Of a stretch of DNA of 64,000 nucleotides, positions 51,562 to 63,228 are shown piece after piece. Both the position numbers and the translations under genes were made by a program. Position 1 is the stretch's first letter. The number at the start of each line of letters is the position of its first letter. The notes beneath the pieces are model-generated. The model did not search any database. It worked only from the letters and a program-made list of their open reading frames with translations, and was not told the origin of the DNA. Source of the stretch: JAAXHH01 sp965225915 (GTDB lineage: Bacteria; JAAXHH01); NCBI GenBank assembly GCA_965225915.1, contig OZ245326.1, forward strand, positions 1,178,001-1,242,000, in the 5' to 3' direction.

Positions 51562-53460
51562 TTGGTCTACGAAGTCACGGCCCGAAAATGGCGTCCCCAG
51601 GAATTCGACGGCGTAATCGGCCAGGAACACGTCACCACCACGCTTAAAAACGCCATTCAGGGTGGCCAGATAGCCCATGCCTACCTGTTCGCTGGACCCC
51701 GTGGCGTGGGCAAGACGACCACCGCCCGTATCCTGGCCAAGGCCCTGAACTGCGTAAACGGCCCCACCGTAACGCCCTGCAACGCCTGTACATTCTGCCA
51801 TGAAATCTCGGAAGGACGCAGCGTCGACGTGCTGGAAATCGACGGCGCGTCCAACAACCGGGTCGAACAGGTCCGGAACCATCTGCTCGAAAGCGTCAAG
51901 TACACGCCCAGCCAGGGCAAGCACAAGATCTACATCATCGACGAAGTGCACATGCTGACCAAGGAAGCGTTCAACGCCCTGTTGAAAACGCTTGAAGAAC
52001 CCCCTCCCCACGTGTACTTCATCTTCGCGACGACGGATCCCCGGAAGGTGATCCCCACCGTGCTATCCCGTTGCCAGCGATTCGACTTCCGGCGCATATC
52101 GGGGCCTGCCATCGTCGATCACCTGGCCATGATCAGTGAAAAGAGCGGTTACGGCATCCAGCGCGATGCGCTCGCCCTCATCGCGCGCCGGGTGGATGGC
52201 AGCCTGCGGGACGCCGAAAGTCTCCTGGACCAGGTCGTCGCCTTCGGCGGCACCGAGTTGTCCGCCCGCGAAGCGGCAGAAGTCCTGGGCATCGTGGATC
52301 AGGACGTCTATTTCGAATTGCTGGACATCGTGGCGGACCAGGACGTCCCCAGGGGACTGGACCTGGTCGACCGACTCTTTCGCCAGGGCCACGACCTCGA
52401 CGAGATCATCCTGGGTGTCCTGGAACATCTACGTAACCTGCTCGTTGTCAAGGCGAGCCCCGATGCGGAAGCGCTGCTCGGAGCGGCCGCGCTGGAACTC
52501 GACCGGTACCGGAAACAGGTCGAGCGTTTCGAAGCGGAGGACTTGCTCAGGCTTACGCAGCTGGCCACGCAAATGGAACAGTCCGTCAAGCACAGCGCGC
52601 TTCCCCGGGTGCAACTCGAAACGGGCATCGTCCGCATGATTCGCATGGCCAAATCGGTGCAGTTGACCGATGTCATGTCCCGGTTGTCCGAAATGGCTCA
52701 GCGCGTAGGTGGGGGCGACGGAGACGACGCACCGGATTCGGACCTCGCCGGGGCAATGAAACCGCCTGATACAGGGCGGGATTCATCCATTGCCGGTGAG
52801 CAGCCGGCGGTGCAGGATGACGCTGTCGCTGATCAGGGATTATCGACTGGCAAGGAGCAGGTGAAGCCGCCCGGTACGAAGCAGGTGACGTCGTCCGGTA
52901 AGACGCCAGGTTCACCGACGAGCAAGGTGCCGGCTTCGTTGCCAGACTCGGAGGCCGGGGAACGCATGAAGACCTCCGATACCACGGCGACTGCCGTGGA
53001 GGTCGATGTCCGGGAAATCCGCAACCGGTGGCCCGGCATCGTGGAAGAGATCCGGAGCAAAAGCAACGCGCTGGGCAGTTTTCTGGACGAAGCGAAAATA
53101 TCCGGTTACTCCCCGGCGGAAGATGCCGGTTCGGGACGGCCCGCTACGATCACGCTGGGATTCAACGCCAGGCACCACTTTCACAAAGAGAAAGCCGAAA
53201 AGGGGGATGCCGCGACGTTGATACAGACGGTATGCTCCAGCGCACTGGGGATCCCGGTACGTATCGTCTGCAAGATCGACGACACAACCGGGGCGATCGA
53301 GAAGACTGTCTTCGAAGAAACAACCGTCAAGGAAGAAGAGGAAACCCCGTCAACCGGTAAGGAATTCAGGCAGGAGGCCAGTGCTCGTTCGGGCGCCGCG
53401 AAAGACCCCGCCGTCATGAAGATCGTGGATGCTTTCGACGGCCAGATCGTGGCGGATTGA
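51562..53460 (+). CDS. dnaX: DNA polymerase III subunits gamma and tau
   Basis: AAA+ clamp-loader subunit. 632 residues: VYEVTARKWRPQEFDGVIGQEHV at the N terminus, Walker A GPRGVGKTTTA near 45, the four-Cys zinc module (NC...CNACTFC) near 60-80, Walker B IYIIDEVHML near 125, sensor FATTDPRKV and SRC motif LSRCQRF. A Pro/Gly/Thr-rich linker and an acidic C-terminal tail (tau part) follow. TTG 51562 is chosen: GGAGG lies eight bases upstream and it gives the canonical length; ATG 51547 overlaps that ribosome site. No clear A-rich slippery site for programmed gamma production was seen. Confidence 0.93.
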   Translation: MVYEVTARKWRPQEFDGVIGQEHVTTTLKNAIQGGQIAHAYLFAGPRGVGKTTTARILAKALNCVNGPTVTPCNACTFCHEISEGRSVDVLEIDGASNNRVEQVRNHLLESVKYTPSQGKHKIYIIDEVHMLTKEAFNALLKTLEEPPPHVYFIFATTDPRKVIPTVLSRCQRFDFRRISGPAIVDHLAMISEKSGYGIQRDALALIARRVDGSLRDAESLLDQVVAFGGTELSAREAAEVLGIVDQDVYFELLDIVADQDVPRGLDLVDRLFRQGHDLDEIILGVLEHLRNLLVVKASPDAEALLGAAALELDRYRKQVERFEAEDLLRLTQLATQMEQSVKHSALPRVQLETGIVRMIRMAKSVQLTDVMSRLSEMAQRVGGGDGDDAPDSDLAGAMKPPDTGRDSSIAGEQPAVQDDAVADQGLSTGKEQVKPPGTKQVTSSGKTPGSPTSKVPASLPDSEAGERMKTSDTTATAVEVDVREIRNRWPGIVEEIRSKSNALGSFLDEAKISGYSPAEDAGSGRPATITLGFNARHHFHKEKAEKGDAATLIQTVCSSALGIPVRIVCKIDDTTGAIEKTVFEETTVKEEEETPSTGKEFRQEASARSGAAKDPAVMKIVDAFDGQIVAD

Positions 53461-53505
53461 GTTCGGGTCCGGGCGGCCGAGTTCATAACAGGAAAGGATA
53501 CGGCT

Positions 53506-53823
53506 ATGGCCAAGGGCATGTCAGGCATGATGAAGCAGGTTCAGAAGATGCAGAAGAAGATGATGCTGCTTCAGGAAGAACTCGCACAGCAGCGCGTCGA
53601 GGGTACGGCCGGCGGCGGCATGGTTACCGCGGTGGTTGACGGCAAGTTGAATGTCGTGGAGATCAGGATCAACCCGGAAGCGGTGGATCCCGAAGACGTG
53701 GAAATGCTCGAAGATCTCGTTCTTGCCGCGATAAACCAGGGACAGCAAAAGGCGCAGGAAATGATGGACCAGGAGATGGGACAGCTCACCGGTGGACTTC
53801 AGATCCCCGGCCTGGGCATGTAA
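53506..53823 (+). CDS. ebfC: YbaB/EbfC nucleoid-associated protein
   Basis: 105 residues. DNA-binding dimeric protein with the tweezer-like YbaB fold: Met/Gln/Lys-rich N-terminal helix (MMKQVQKMQKKM), then VEGTAGGGMVTAVVDGKLNVVEIRINPE and a C-terminal helix. AAAGGA lies before ATG 53506. The dnaX-ebfC-recR order is widely conserved and suggests a role near recombination or repair. Confidence 0.93.
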   Translation: MAKGMSGMMKQVQKMQKKMMLLQEELAQQRVEGTAGGGMVTAVVDGKLNVVEIRINPEAVDPEDVEMLEDLVLAAINQGQQKAQEMMDQEMGQLTGGLQIPGLGM

Positions 53824-53880
53824 CGCCGCGTTTCCGGCATTTCGCAGATCCTGCTCCAATCTGAAGAGGAATCGGTTTTC

Positions 53881-54483
53881 ATGGCGCGCAAGTACAGTTC
53901 CGAGGCCCTGGCCATCCTGGTAGATGAACTGAGCCGCCTGCCCAACATCGGCAGGGTGACGGCGCAAAGGCTGGCCTTTCATATCCTGAAAGGAACCGCC
54001 GAACGCGCTTTTTCGCTGTCAGACGCCATAAGGGCGGTCAAGGAAAAGGTCCGGTACTGCAACGTGTGCTGGAACATCACCGAGTCTGAAACCTGCGAGA
54101 TCTGTCACGACGCCCGGCGAAAACCGGAAACCATTTGTGTCGTGGAAGAACCCAGGGACGTGATCACCCTCGAAAGCACGGGAGAGTTCCGGGGCATGTA
54201 CCACGTGCTCCACGGCGCGCTTTCACCCCTCGACAACATAACCCCGGATGACATCCGCGCACGGGAACTCGTGCTGCGGATGAACGATTCGGTGGAAGAG
54301 GTCATTATCGCGACCAATCCCAATATCGAGGGAGAAGCCACCGCGCTTTACCTGAGCCGGTTGATCAAGCCGCTGGGTATCAGGGTGACCCGCCTCGCCC
54401 GGGGCCTTCCCATGGGCGGCGACCTGGAATACATCGACGAAGTCACGCTTGCCCGAGCCCTTGAAGGCCGCACGGAACTGTAA
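53881..54483 (+). CDS. recR: Recombination protein RecR
   Basis: Works with RecF and RecO to load RecA on gapped DNA. 200 residues, standard length: N-terminal HhH (LSRLPNIGRVTAQRLAFHIL), the four-Cys zinc motif (CNVCWNITESETCEIC, residues about 60-75), Toprim domain starting ICVVEEPRDVITLE, and a Walker-like C terminus. 57 bases after ebfC. Confidence 0.96.
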   Translation: MARKYSSEALAILVDELSRLPNIGRVTAQRLAFHILKGTAERAFSLSDAIRAVKEKVRYCNVCWNITESETCEICHDARRKPETICVVEEPRDVITLESTGEFRGMYHVLHGALSPLDNITPDDIRARELVLRMNDSVEEVIIATNPNIEGEATALYLSRLIKPLGIRVTRLARGLPMGGDLEYIDEVTLARALEGRTEL

Positions 54484-54520
54484 TACGATCACCGACACGG
54501 CCTCTTTCTCCACAATAGCC

Positions 54521-55105
54521 ATGAATCTGCCCAACAAACTAACCATATTCCGAATCATCCTGAGTCCCATCTTCATGGTCTTTTTCTTGGTAGATACATT
54601 GTATACACGCTATATCGCCCTTTTGATCTTCATGATCGCCTCGCTGACGGATCTGTATGACGGTTACCTGGCGCGCAAGACCGGTGTGATCACCAGTTTC
54701 GGCAAGTTCATGGATCCCCTGGCGGACAAGATACTCACGTCCACCGCCCTGATCTGCTTCGCGTCCCTGGGTTACATCTATACCTGGATGGTCCTGGTCA
54801 TCATCGGCAGGGACTTCATGGTGACCGGCCTGCGCTGCATCGCGGCGTACCGCGGTCTCCTCATCCTGCCGACCCAGGTCGCCAAGTGGAAGACGGCTTC
54901 ACAGATGGTGGTTATCGTGATCATCCTGCTCTACATCAATATTCAAACGACCATGACTGCATATGGCCAGTGGAACGGGGAGTTCGATAACGTCGCCTGG
55001 TGGGTGCTCAACGGCATGGTCTTCGTCTCCATGATGCTCACGGTAAGCTCCGGCCTCGACTACGTTGTTAAAAACCGGTCGATTTTCACCAGTCTGCTGA
55101 GGTAG
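54521..55105 (+). CDS. pgsA: CDP-diacylglycerol-glycerol-3-phosphate 3-phosphatidyltransferase
   Basis: Makes phosphatidylglycerophosphate at the inner membrane, the committed step to phosphatidylglycerol. 194 residues, four to five transmembrane helices. The CDP-alcohol phosphotransferase motif is complete: D-x2-DG-x2-AR-x8-G-x3-D-x3-D in DLYDGYLAR to FGKFMDPLADK. ATG 54521 gives the typical MNLPNKLTIFRI start. The next gene, pgpA, encodes the following enzyme of the pathway. Confidence 0.95.
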   Translation: MNLPNKLTIFRIILSPIFMVFFLVDTLYTRYIALLIFMIASLTDLYDGYLARKTGVITSFGKFMDPLADKILTSTALICFASLGYIYTWMVLVIIGRDFMVTGLRCIAAYRGLLILPTQVAKWKTASQMVVIVIILLYINIQTTMTAYGQWNGEFDNVAWWVLNGMVFVSMMLTVSSGLDYVVKNRSIFTSLLR

Positions 55106-55107
55106 AC

Positions 55108-55554
55108 ATGCGCGCCCTGATCACCCTGCTGTCGACCGGATGCTATGCCGGCTACACGCCCCTCGCGCCCGGTACGGCCGGCAGCGTGCTGGGTCTCGGA
55201 CTGGTCTGGGCGCTGTCGGGACTGCCCCTTCCGCACTACCTGCTGGCCACCCTGGCCCTTTTCGGCCTCGGCGTCTGGGTGTCGAGCCGGGCGGAACCCC
55301 TTTACGGACACGACGGACCCGAGATCGTTATCGACGAGGTCGTCGGTATCCTGATCGTCTTCGCCGGTGTGAATCTCGACGTCATCACGGTGGTGACCGG
55401 GTTCGTCCTTTTTCGTGCACTGGACATATGGAAGCCCTTCCCCTGCGACCGGATGCAGCGTCTCCCCGGCGGACTGGGGGTCATGATGGACGACGGCGTC
55501 GCCGCGGTCTATGCCCATCTCCTACTTCTGCTCATCGGATGGATCGTTTTATGA
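55108..55554 (+). CDS. pgpA: Phosphatidylglycerophosphatase A
   Basis: Removes the phosphate from phosphatidylglycerophosphate to give phosphatidylglycerol. 148 residues. Family features: GYTPLAPGTAGS near 15, DGPEIVIDEVVGI near 68 and DIWKPFPCDRMQRLPGGLGVMMDD near 107. It starts two bases after pgsA; the TGA overlaps the ATG of cinA. Confidence 0.93.
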   Translation: MRALITLLSTGCYAGYTPLAPGTAGSVLGLGLVWALSGLPLPHYLLATLALFGLGVWVSSRAEPLYGHDGPEIVIDEVVGILIVFAGVNLDVITVVTGFVLFRALDIWKPFPCDRMQRLPGGLGVMMDDGVAAVYAHLLLLLIGWIVL

Positions 55555-56804
55555 AATCCGCCGCGATCATCACGATCGGCGACGAACTGCTCTACGGTTC
55601 CGTGGTCGACACCAACGCCGCCTATATCGGCCAGCGCATGACGGAAACCGGCATCGAACCCGTCTGTTCCATGACCGTGGGCGATGAGGGTAAGCGTATC
55701 GGCCAGGCCCTGGACATCGTGTGCCGCCAGGCGGACGTGGTGCTCGTCACGGGCGGTCTCGGACCGACCCACGACGACGTGACCAAGACCGTCATCGCCG
55801 AGGCGATCGGACAGGACCTGATATTTCATCCCGACATCTTGGACACAGTGGAAGACATGTTCACCCAGCGGGGGATGTCCATGCCGGAATCGAACCGCAT
55901 CCAGGCCTATATGCCCAGGAACGCCGAGGTGCTCGATAACCCGGTTGGCACGGCGCCCGGCTTCCTGGTACACTACCATGGCGCGGCGGTTTTCGTCATG
56001 CCGGGTGTGCCCCGTGAAATGAAGAAGATGCTGAACGAACAGGTGCTGCCCCGACTGAAGGAGCATGGCGCGGGCAGGGTCATCCTGCACCGGTGGATCA
56101 GGACAACGGGGATCGGGGAATCGAGCCTCTCCCTGGTCATCGGAGATGTCATAGCGGGGTCGAAGGACGTCAAAATTGCCTCTTTGCCGCAGGAGTCCGG
56201 CGTCAATCTGCGTCTCACGGCCGAGGGCCGAACCCAGGAGGAAGCCAGGCGCCGCATCGAGACCGTCGAAACCAAAATGGTCGCCCAGGCCGGCGAACAC
56301 ATCTACGGCATGGATGACGATACCCTTGAAGAGGTGGTGGGACGCCTGCTCCTGGCAGCGGGTGCGACAGTCGCGATCGCCGAATCCTGTACCGGTGGCC
56401 TCGTGGCTTCCCGCATGACCGACGTGCCCGGCAGTTCCGACTACTTGATGGAAGGAATGGTAACCTACAGCAATGCCGCCAAGACGGCGCGACTGAATGT
56501 ACCGGAGACGACGATTGACCGTCACGGCGCGGTCAGCGCGGAAACGGCGGCTGCCATGGCACGGGGTGTACGGCGGATCAGCGGCGCCACCTACGGCCTG
56601 TCTACGACCGGTATCGCGGGACCCGGCGGCGGGACCCCGGAAAAACCCGTCGGTCTGGTTTTCCTGGGACTGGCCACTTCGGACGGCGTCGAGACGCGAA
56701 AACTCATGCTGGGTCCGGACCGGCGGACCAACAAGACCCGGGCAGCACTGGCCGCGCTGAACCTGCTGCGACTGGCGCTCAACTGTACGGGCAACGGGAA
56801 CTGA
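55551..56804 (+). CDS. cinA: CinA family nicotinamide-nucleotide amidase/ADP-ribose pyrophosphatase
   Basis: 417 residues. The N-terminal MoCF-like (COG1058) domain begins IITIGDELLYGSVVDTNAAYI and contains VTGGLGPTHDDVTK. The C-terminal PncC-type deamidase has AESCTGGLVASRMTDVPGSS near 280, EGMVTYSNAAK and STTGIAGPGGG. It recycles NMN to nicotinic acid mononucleotide; cinA is often competence-induced next to recA. Here recX follows two genes downstream, but recA itself is absent. Confidence 0.94.
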   Translation: MKSAAIITIGDELLYGSVVDTNAAYIGQRMTETGIEPVCSMTVGDEGKRIGQALDIVCRQADVVLVTGGLGPTHDDVTKTVIAEAIGQDLIFHPDILDTVEDMFTQRGMSMPESNRIQAYMPRNAEVLDNPVGTAPGFLVHYHGAAVFVMPGVPREMKKMLNEQVLPRLKEHGAGRVILHRWIRTTGIGESSLSLVIGDVIAGSKDVKIASLPQESGVNLRLTAEGRTQEEARRRIETVETKMVAQAGEHIYGMDDDTLEEVVGRLLLAAGATVAIAESCTGGLVASRMTDVPGSSDYLMEGMVTYSNAAKTARLNVPETTIDRHGAVSAETAAAMARGVRRISGATYGLSTTGIAGPGGGTPEKPVGLVFLGLATSDGVETRKLMLGPDRRTNKTRAALAALNLLRLALNCTGNGN

Positions 56805-56834
56805 AGACCCGTTGGCACCGTAGAAAGGCTATCG

Positions 56835-57389
56835 ATGCGCACGTTCATCGCCGTGGAAGTACCGGTTGCCATAAAAAACCAGATTGCTGAGTTGGAAAAT
56901 CGACTGAAAGGAACAGGGACCGATATCAAGTGGGTCGAACCCGGGAACATCCACATTACGCTTAAATTCCTGGGGAACATCGAGGTAGAACATCCGGCGG
57001 TGATACGGGAAGGATTGTGCGAGGCCCTGGATTCCAATAGACCTTTTGCCTTGAGTCTGGGGCGCGTGGGCGTCTTCCCGGGCCTGAACCGGCCCCGCGT
57101 TTTCTGGGTTTCCGTCAAAGAGGGCAAGGACGAACTGATCGCCATGCAACAGAGGATCGAAGCCGAATTGCACGCCCGCCGCTTCGTTCGCGAGGAAAGG
57201 CCCTTTTCACCGCACCTGACCATCGGCAGGGTGCGGTCGCCGCGGGGATTGACAAAGCTCACGGAAATGGTCCGGACCATGTCGTTCGAGACCGAGTCGT
57301 TTCCGGTGACCCGCGTGGCGGTGGTGCGGAGCGACCTGAAACCGGACGGGCCGGTCTACACGATCATCGATCACGTCGGATTGGAATGA
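56835..57389 (+). CDS. thpR: RNA 2',3'-cyclic phosphodiesterase (LigT/ThpR)
   Basis: Opens 2',3'-cyclic phosphate RNA ends. 184 residues of the 2H phosphoesterase fold with both catalytic motifs: HITLKFLG near 40 and HLTIGRV near 127. AAAGG lies before ATG 56835. Its TGA overlaps the recX ATG; cinA-thpR-recX is a common neighbourhood. Confidence 0.93.
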   Translation: MRTFIAVEVPVAIKNQIAELENRLKGTGTDIKWVEPGNIHITLKFLGNIEVEHPAVIREGLCEALDSNRPFALSLGRVGVFPGLNRPRVFWVSVKEGKDELIAMQQRIEAELHARRFVREERPFSPHLTIGRVRSPRGLTKLTEMVRTMSFETESFPVTRVAVVRSDLKPDGPVYTIIDHVGLE

Positions 57390-58038
57390 CCATGCCGACC
57401 ATAACGGACATCAGCACACAGGGAGACGGCCGACGCCGGGAACGGGAGGTTACGATCGACGACGACCGGACCTTGACGATCACGGAAGAAACCTTTCTGC
57501 GCTTCGGTCTTGCCGCCGGCCAGGTGCTGGATTCGGATAGACTGCGGGAAATGGAAACCGCCGACGGCGTCGCCCGGGCCATGATGGAAGCCCACCGGCT
57601 CATCGGCCATCGCATGCGAACCCGGCGCGAATTGGCGCTGAAACTGTCGTCGCGAGGCCGGTCGGAAGACGTCATCGAGATCGTGCTTGACCGGTTACAA
57701 GGCGCGGGGCTGATAGACGATGCGCGTTTCGCCAGCCTCTGGATCGACGAACGCCTTCGCACCCGGCCGGTCAGCCTGGCCCTGCTGCGCCGTGAATTGA
57801 GGCAGAAGGGGATCTCCGTTGAAGTCATCGAAGCGGCGCTGGAGGAACGGGAAGACGGCGAGGGGGAAACCGAACGGGCCTACGAGGCGCTGCGCCGCCA
57901 GTCCCATCGATACGGCCGGCTGGACCGCGACGCGGCCCAACGCCGCATGGTCGCCTTCCTGGGAAGACGGGGGTTCGGGCAGGGCGTCATCTACAACGTC
58001 GTCCATCGCGTACTGGACGAGATACAGGAGTCCGGAAA

Positions 58039-58042
<4 letters not shown>
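57386..58042 (+). CDS. recX: Regulatory protein RecX
   Basis: Modulates RecA filaments. 218 residues, helical repeats: RMRTRRELALKLSSRGRSEDVIEIVLDRL near 75, GLIDDARFASLWIDER near 107, and RRELRQKGIS. ATG 57386 overlaps the thpR stop; the TGA overlaps the TTG start of alaS. recA is usually close to recX but is not in this window. Confidence 0.9.
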
Positions 58043-60681
<2,639 letters not shown>

Positions 60682-60800
60682 CGGGGCGGCAACAGGAATG
60701 GTTCGGAGCCAGGCTGGCCGGCGGATCCGCCGGCCTGTTCACTTGATCCGGCGGCTTGATCCGCTGGCGGAGTACCCTGGTAAATGAACGGCACAAACCT

Positions 60801-61682
60801 ATGCGCATTCTCATAACCGGAGCCCGTGGACAACTGGGTACGGACCTGCAGCGTTCCCTCTCCGATCACGAGTTGATTCCCTGTACCCACGACGAGCTTG
60901 ACGTCACCGAAAAACACGCAGTGTACAGCCTGTTGAACGACCACCGGCCCGACGCGGTGATAAATACCGCCGCATACCACAAGGTCGACGAATGCGAATC
61001 CCACCCCGAGAAAACCTTCGCCGTCAATGCCTTCGGTCCGTGGCACCTTGCCATGGCCTGCCGCATGTATGACGCCAAACTGGTGCACATCAGCACGAAT
61101 TTCGTCTTCGGCGGCACCGCGGACCGGCCATACCGGGAAGATGACCTGCCCCTGCCCCTGAACGTATACGGCACGGCCAAGCTGTCCGGCGAGCACCTGG
61201 TACGATCGACCTGGGAACGTCATTTCATCGTCCGTACAACCGGCCTGTTTGGCTTTTCCGGCGGGGGTGGAAAGGGCTACAATTTCGTCGAGACGATGAT
61301 CCGGTCGGGCATGGAACGACGGGAGGTGATCGTGGTGAGCGACCAGGTGATGTCACCCACGGCGACGGCGGACCTGGCCCGGGCGCTCGCGGAACTCCTG
61401 GTGACCGATGCGTACGGCACCTACCACGTCACCAGCAGCGGCGCCTGCTCCTACTTCGAGTTTACCCGGTCCATCTACCGGAAAACGGGGATCGATGTCG
61501 TGGTAAAACCGACGTCCACGGAAGCGTACGGCGCCCCGGCCGCCCGACCGCTTTACTCTGTACTGGACAACGCCCGGGTCCGATCCCTGGGTATCGCGGA
61601 GATGCCGTCGTGGGAGGATGCCCTGGACGGCTACCTTGCTCAGCGGGTACGCGGCAACGGAACGAACGGCACCGATTCATGA
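60801..61682 (+). CDS. rmlD: dTDP-4-dehydrorhamnose reductase-like protein
   Basis: NAD(P)H-dependent reductase of the SDR family, final step of dTDP-L-rhamnose synthesis. 293 residues: GARGQLGTDL near 8, NTAAYHKVDECE near 61, STNFVFGG near 105, and catalytic YGTAK near 128-132. rmlA, B and C are not adjacent, so it could reduce another nucleotide-linked sugar. Its end overlaps the hddA-like start. ATG 60801 is chosen over an upstream start; spacing from alaS is 119 bases. Confidence 0.85.
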   Translation: MRILITGARGQLGTDLQRSLSDHELIPCTHDELDVTEKHAVYSLLNDHRPDAVINTAAYHKVDECESHPEKTFAVNAFGPWHLAMACRMYDAKLVHISTNFVFGGTADRPYREDDLPLPLNVYGTAKLSGEHLVRSTWERHFIVRTTGLFGFSGGGGKGYNFVETMIRSGMERREVIVVSDQVMSPTATADLARALAELLVTDAYGTYHVTSSGACSYFEFTRSIYRKTGIDVVVKPTSTEAYGAPAARPLYSVLDNARVRSLGIAEMPSWEDALDGYLAQRVRGNGTNGTDS

Positions 61683-62653
61683 TCATCACCCAGACTCCCC
61701 TGCGCATCAGTTTCGCCGGCGGCCTTACGGATTTCTCCGACTTCTACGAACGGGAAGACGGCCTGGTCGTCAGCGCGGCCATTGACAAGTATATCTTCGT
61801 CATCATCAACGAACGTTTCGACGACAAGATTTACATCAACTACTCGAAAAGGGAGGCTGTTGATCATCCCGACGAGATCGAGCACGATCTCATCCGGGAG
61901 GCCCTGCGTCTCACCGGCGTGACCAAGGGCGTGGAAATCACGACCCTGACGGACATACCTACCGAAGGCTCGGGGCTGGGTTCCTCGAGCAGCATTACAG
62001 TGGGGCTGCTGAACGCCCTGTACACCTATTGCGGAGACCCTCAGCCCACGGAGAAGCTCGCGAGGGACGCCTGCGAGATCGAAATCGCCCGCTGCGGCAA
62101 GCCCATCGGGAAACAGGACCAGTACATCGCGGCGTACGGCGGTCTCCGCGGCCTAACGTTCAGGACCGGCGGCGTGGAGGTGGAACGCCTCGACGTGTCG
62201 AACGACCACGCATTGGAATTGAGCGACCGTCTGATGCTGTTCTACACCAACAAGACGCGGAAGGCGGAAACTGTGCTGCGTGAGCAGAAAGCGCATATGA
62301 CCACGAAGTTCGAATTGCTGAAGGAGATCAAGTCCGTGGCCCGGGACACGCGGGAAGCCCTGACCGCCGGGCGAATCGACGGAATGGGCGAACTGCTGAA
62401 CCGGGGCTGGACCTGGAAGTACAGGATGTCCGGACTGGTCAGCAATGCCGAAATCGACACCATGTACCAGAGGGCGAGAGACGCCGGCGCCACGGGCGGC
62501 AAGATATGCGGCGCGGGTGGCGGCGGTTTCCTGCTTCTGTATTGTCCCCGCCGGTCCCAACCCCGGGTTCGTGAAGCGCTTTCCGACTACCGGGAACTGC
62601 CGTTCAACCTGGAACGGGATGGCACCAAGGTAATTTTCAATATGCGGAGGTAA
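61679..62653 (+). CDS. hddA: GHMP kinase, D-glycero-D-manno-heptose 7-phosphate kinase type
   Basis: 324 residues. Likely phosphorylates heptose 7-phosphate at C1 in the GDP-heptose route. Motifs: TPLRISFAGGLTDFSDFY at the N terminus, EGSGLGSSSSITVGLLNAL near 102, GKQDQYIAAYGGLR near 140, and GGKICGAGGGGFLLLY near 278. The adjoining gmhA-like isomerase gene supports the assignment. Start overlaps the rmlD-like stop. Confidence 0.87.
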   Translation: MIITQTPLRISFAGGLTDFSDFYEREDGLVVSAAIDKYIFVIINERFDDKIYINYSKREAVDHPDEIEHDLIREALRLTGVTKGVEITTLTDIPTEGSGLGSSSSITVGLLNALYTYCGDPQPTEKLARDACEIEIARCGKPIGKQDQYIAAYGGLRGLTFRTGGVEVERLDVSNDHALELSDRLMLFYTNKTRKAETVLREQKAHMTTKFELLKEIKSVARDTREALTAGRIDGMGELLNRGWTWKYRMSGLVSNAEIDTMYQRARDAGATGGKICGAGGGGFLLLYCPRRSQPRVREALSDYRELPFNLERDGTKVIFNMRR

Positions 62654-62661
62654 GCAACGAA

Positions 62662-63228
62662 ATGATCCGCGAATACCTCGACTGGACGCGGGACGTCTGC
62701 GACAGGATCGAACCCCGCGAGGTGCAGGAACTGGTAGACCTCCTGATGGACGCGCGAAAGAACGGGCGGGGAATCTTCGTCTTTGGAAACGGCGGCAGCG
62801 CGGCGACGGCTTCGCATTTCAGCGTGGACCTGGGCAAGGGCACGCTGCGCGACACGGAAGATCATCCCCGTTTCCGGGTCAACAGCCTTACGGACAACCT
62901 GCCCTACGTCACGGCCTGGGCCAACGACTTCGACTACGATCAGGTTTTCGAACAGCAGTTGCGTAATCTCGGCGCGGCGGGCGACGTGGCCATAGGCATC
63001 AGCGCTTCGGGGAACAGCCCCAACGTGGTTCGCGCCATCGAATACGCCGGATCGGCCAGGATGGTTACGGTCGCGATGACGGGATTCTCCGGCGGAAAGT
63101 TGAAGGAGATGGCCGATCACTCGGTCCACGTCCCCGTGGACGACTACGGTATGGCGGAGAACATGCACATGATCATCGTCCACATCATCATCACGCAGAC
63201 TACGGCTCGCGTAGCGGACGGCGAATGA
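62662..63228 (+). CDS. gmhA: Phosphoheptose isomerase-like SIS-domain protein
   Basis: 188 residues. Likely isomerises sedoheptulose 7-phosphate to D-glycero-D-manno-heptose 7-phosphate. SIS domain: VFGNGGSAATASHFSVDLGKG near 39 and ISASGNSPNVVRAIEYA near 112, with a C-terminal HIIITQTT helix where GmhA places its metal-binding His/Gln. The pairing with hddA suggests LPS or surface-layer heptose synthesis. The TGA overlaps the ispE ATG. Confidence 0.87.
   Translation: MIREYLDWTRDVCDRIEPREVQELVDLLMDARKNGRGIFVFGNGGSAATASHFSVDLGKGTLRDTEDHPRFRVNSLTDNLPYVTAWANDFDYDQVFEQQLRNLGAAGDVAIGISASGNSPNVVRAIEYAGSARMVTVAMTGFSGGKLKEMADHSVHVPVDDYGMAENMHMIIVHIIITQTTARVADGE

Noticed and set aside
51562..53460. 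Programmed frameshift site in dnaX for the gamma subunit
   Set aside because: No A-AAA-AAG-like slippery heptamer with a following hairpin was seen.
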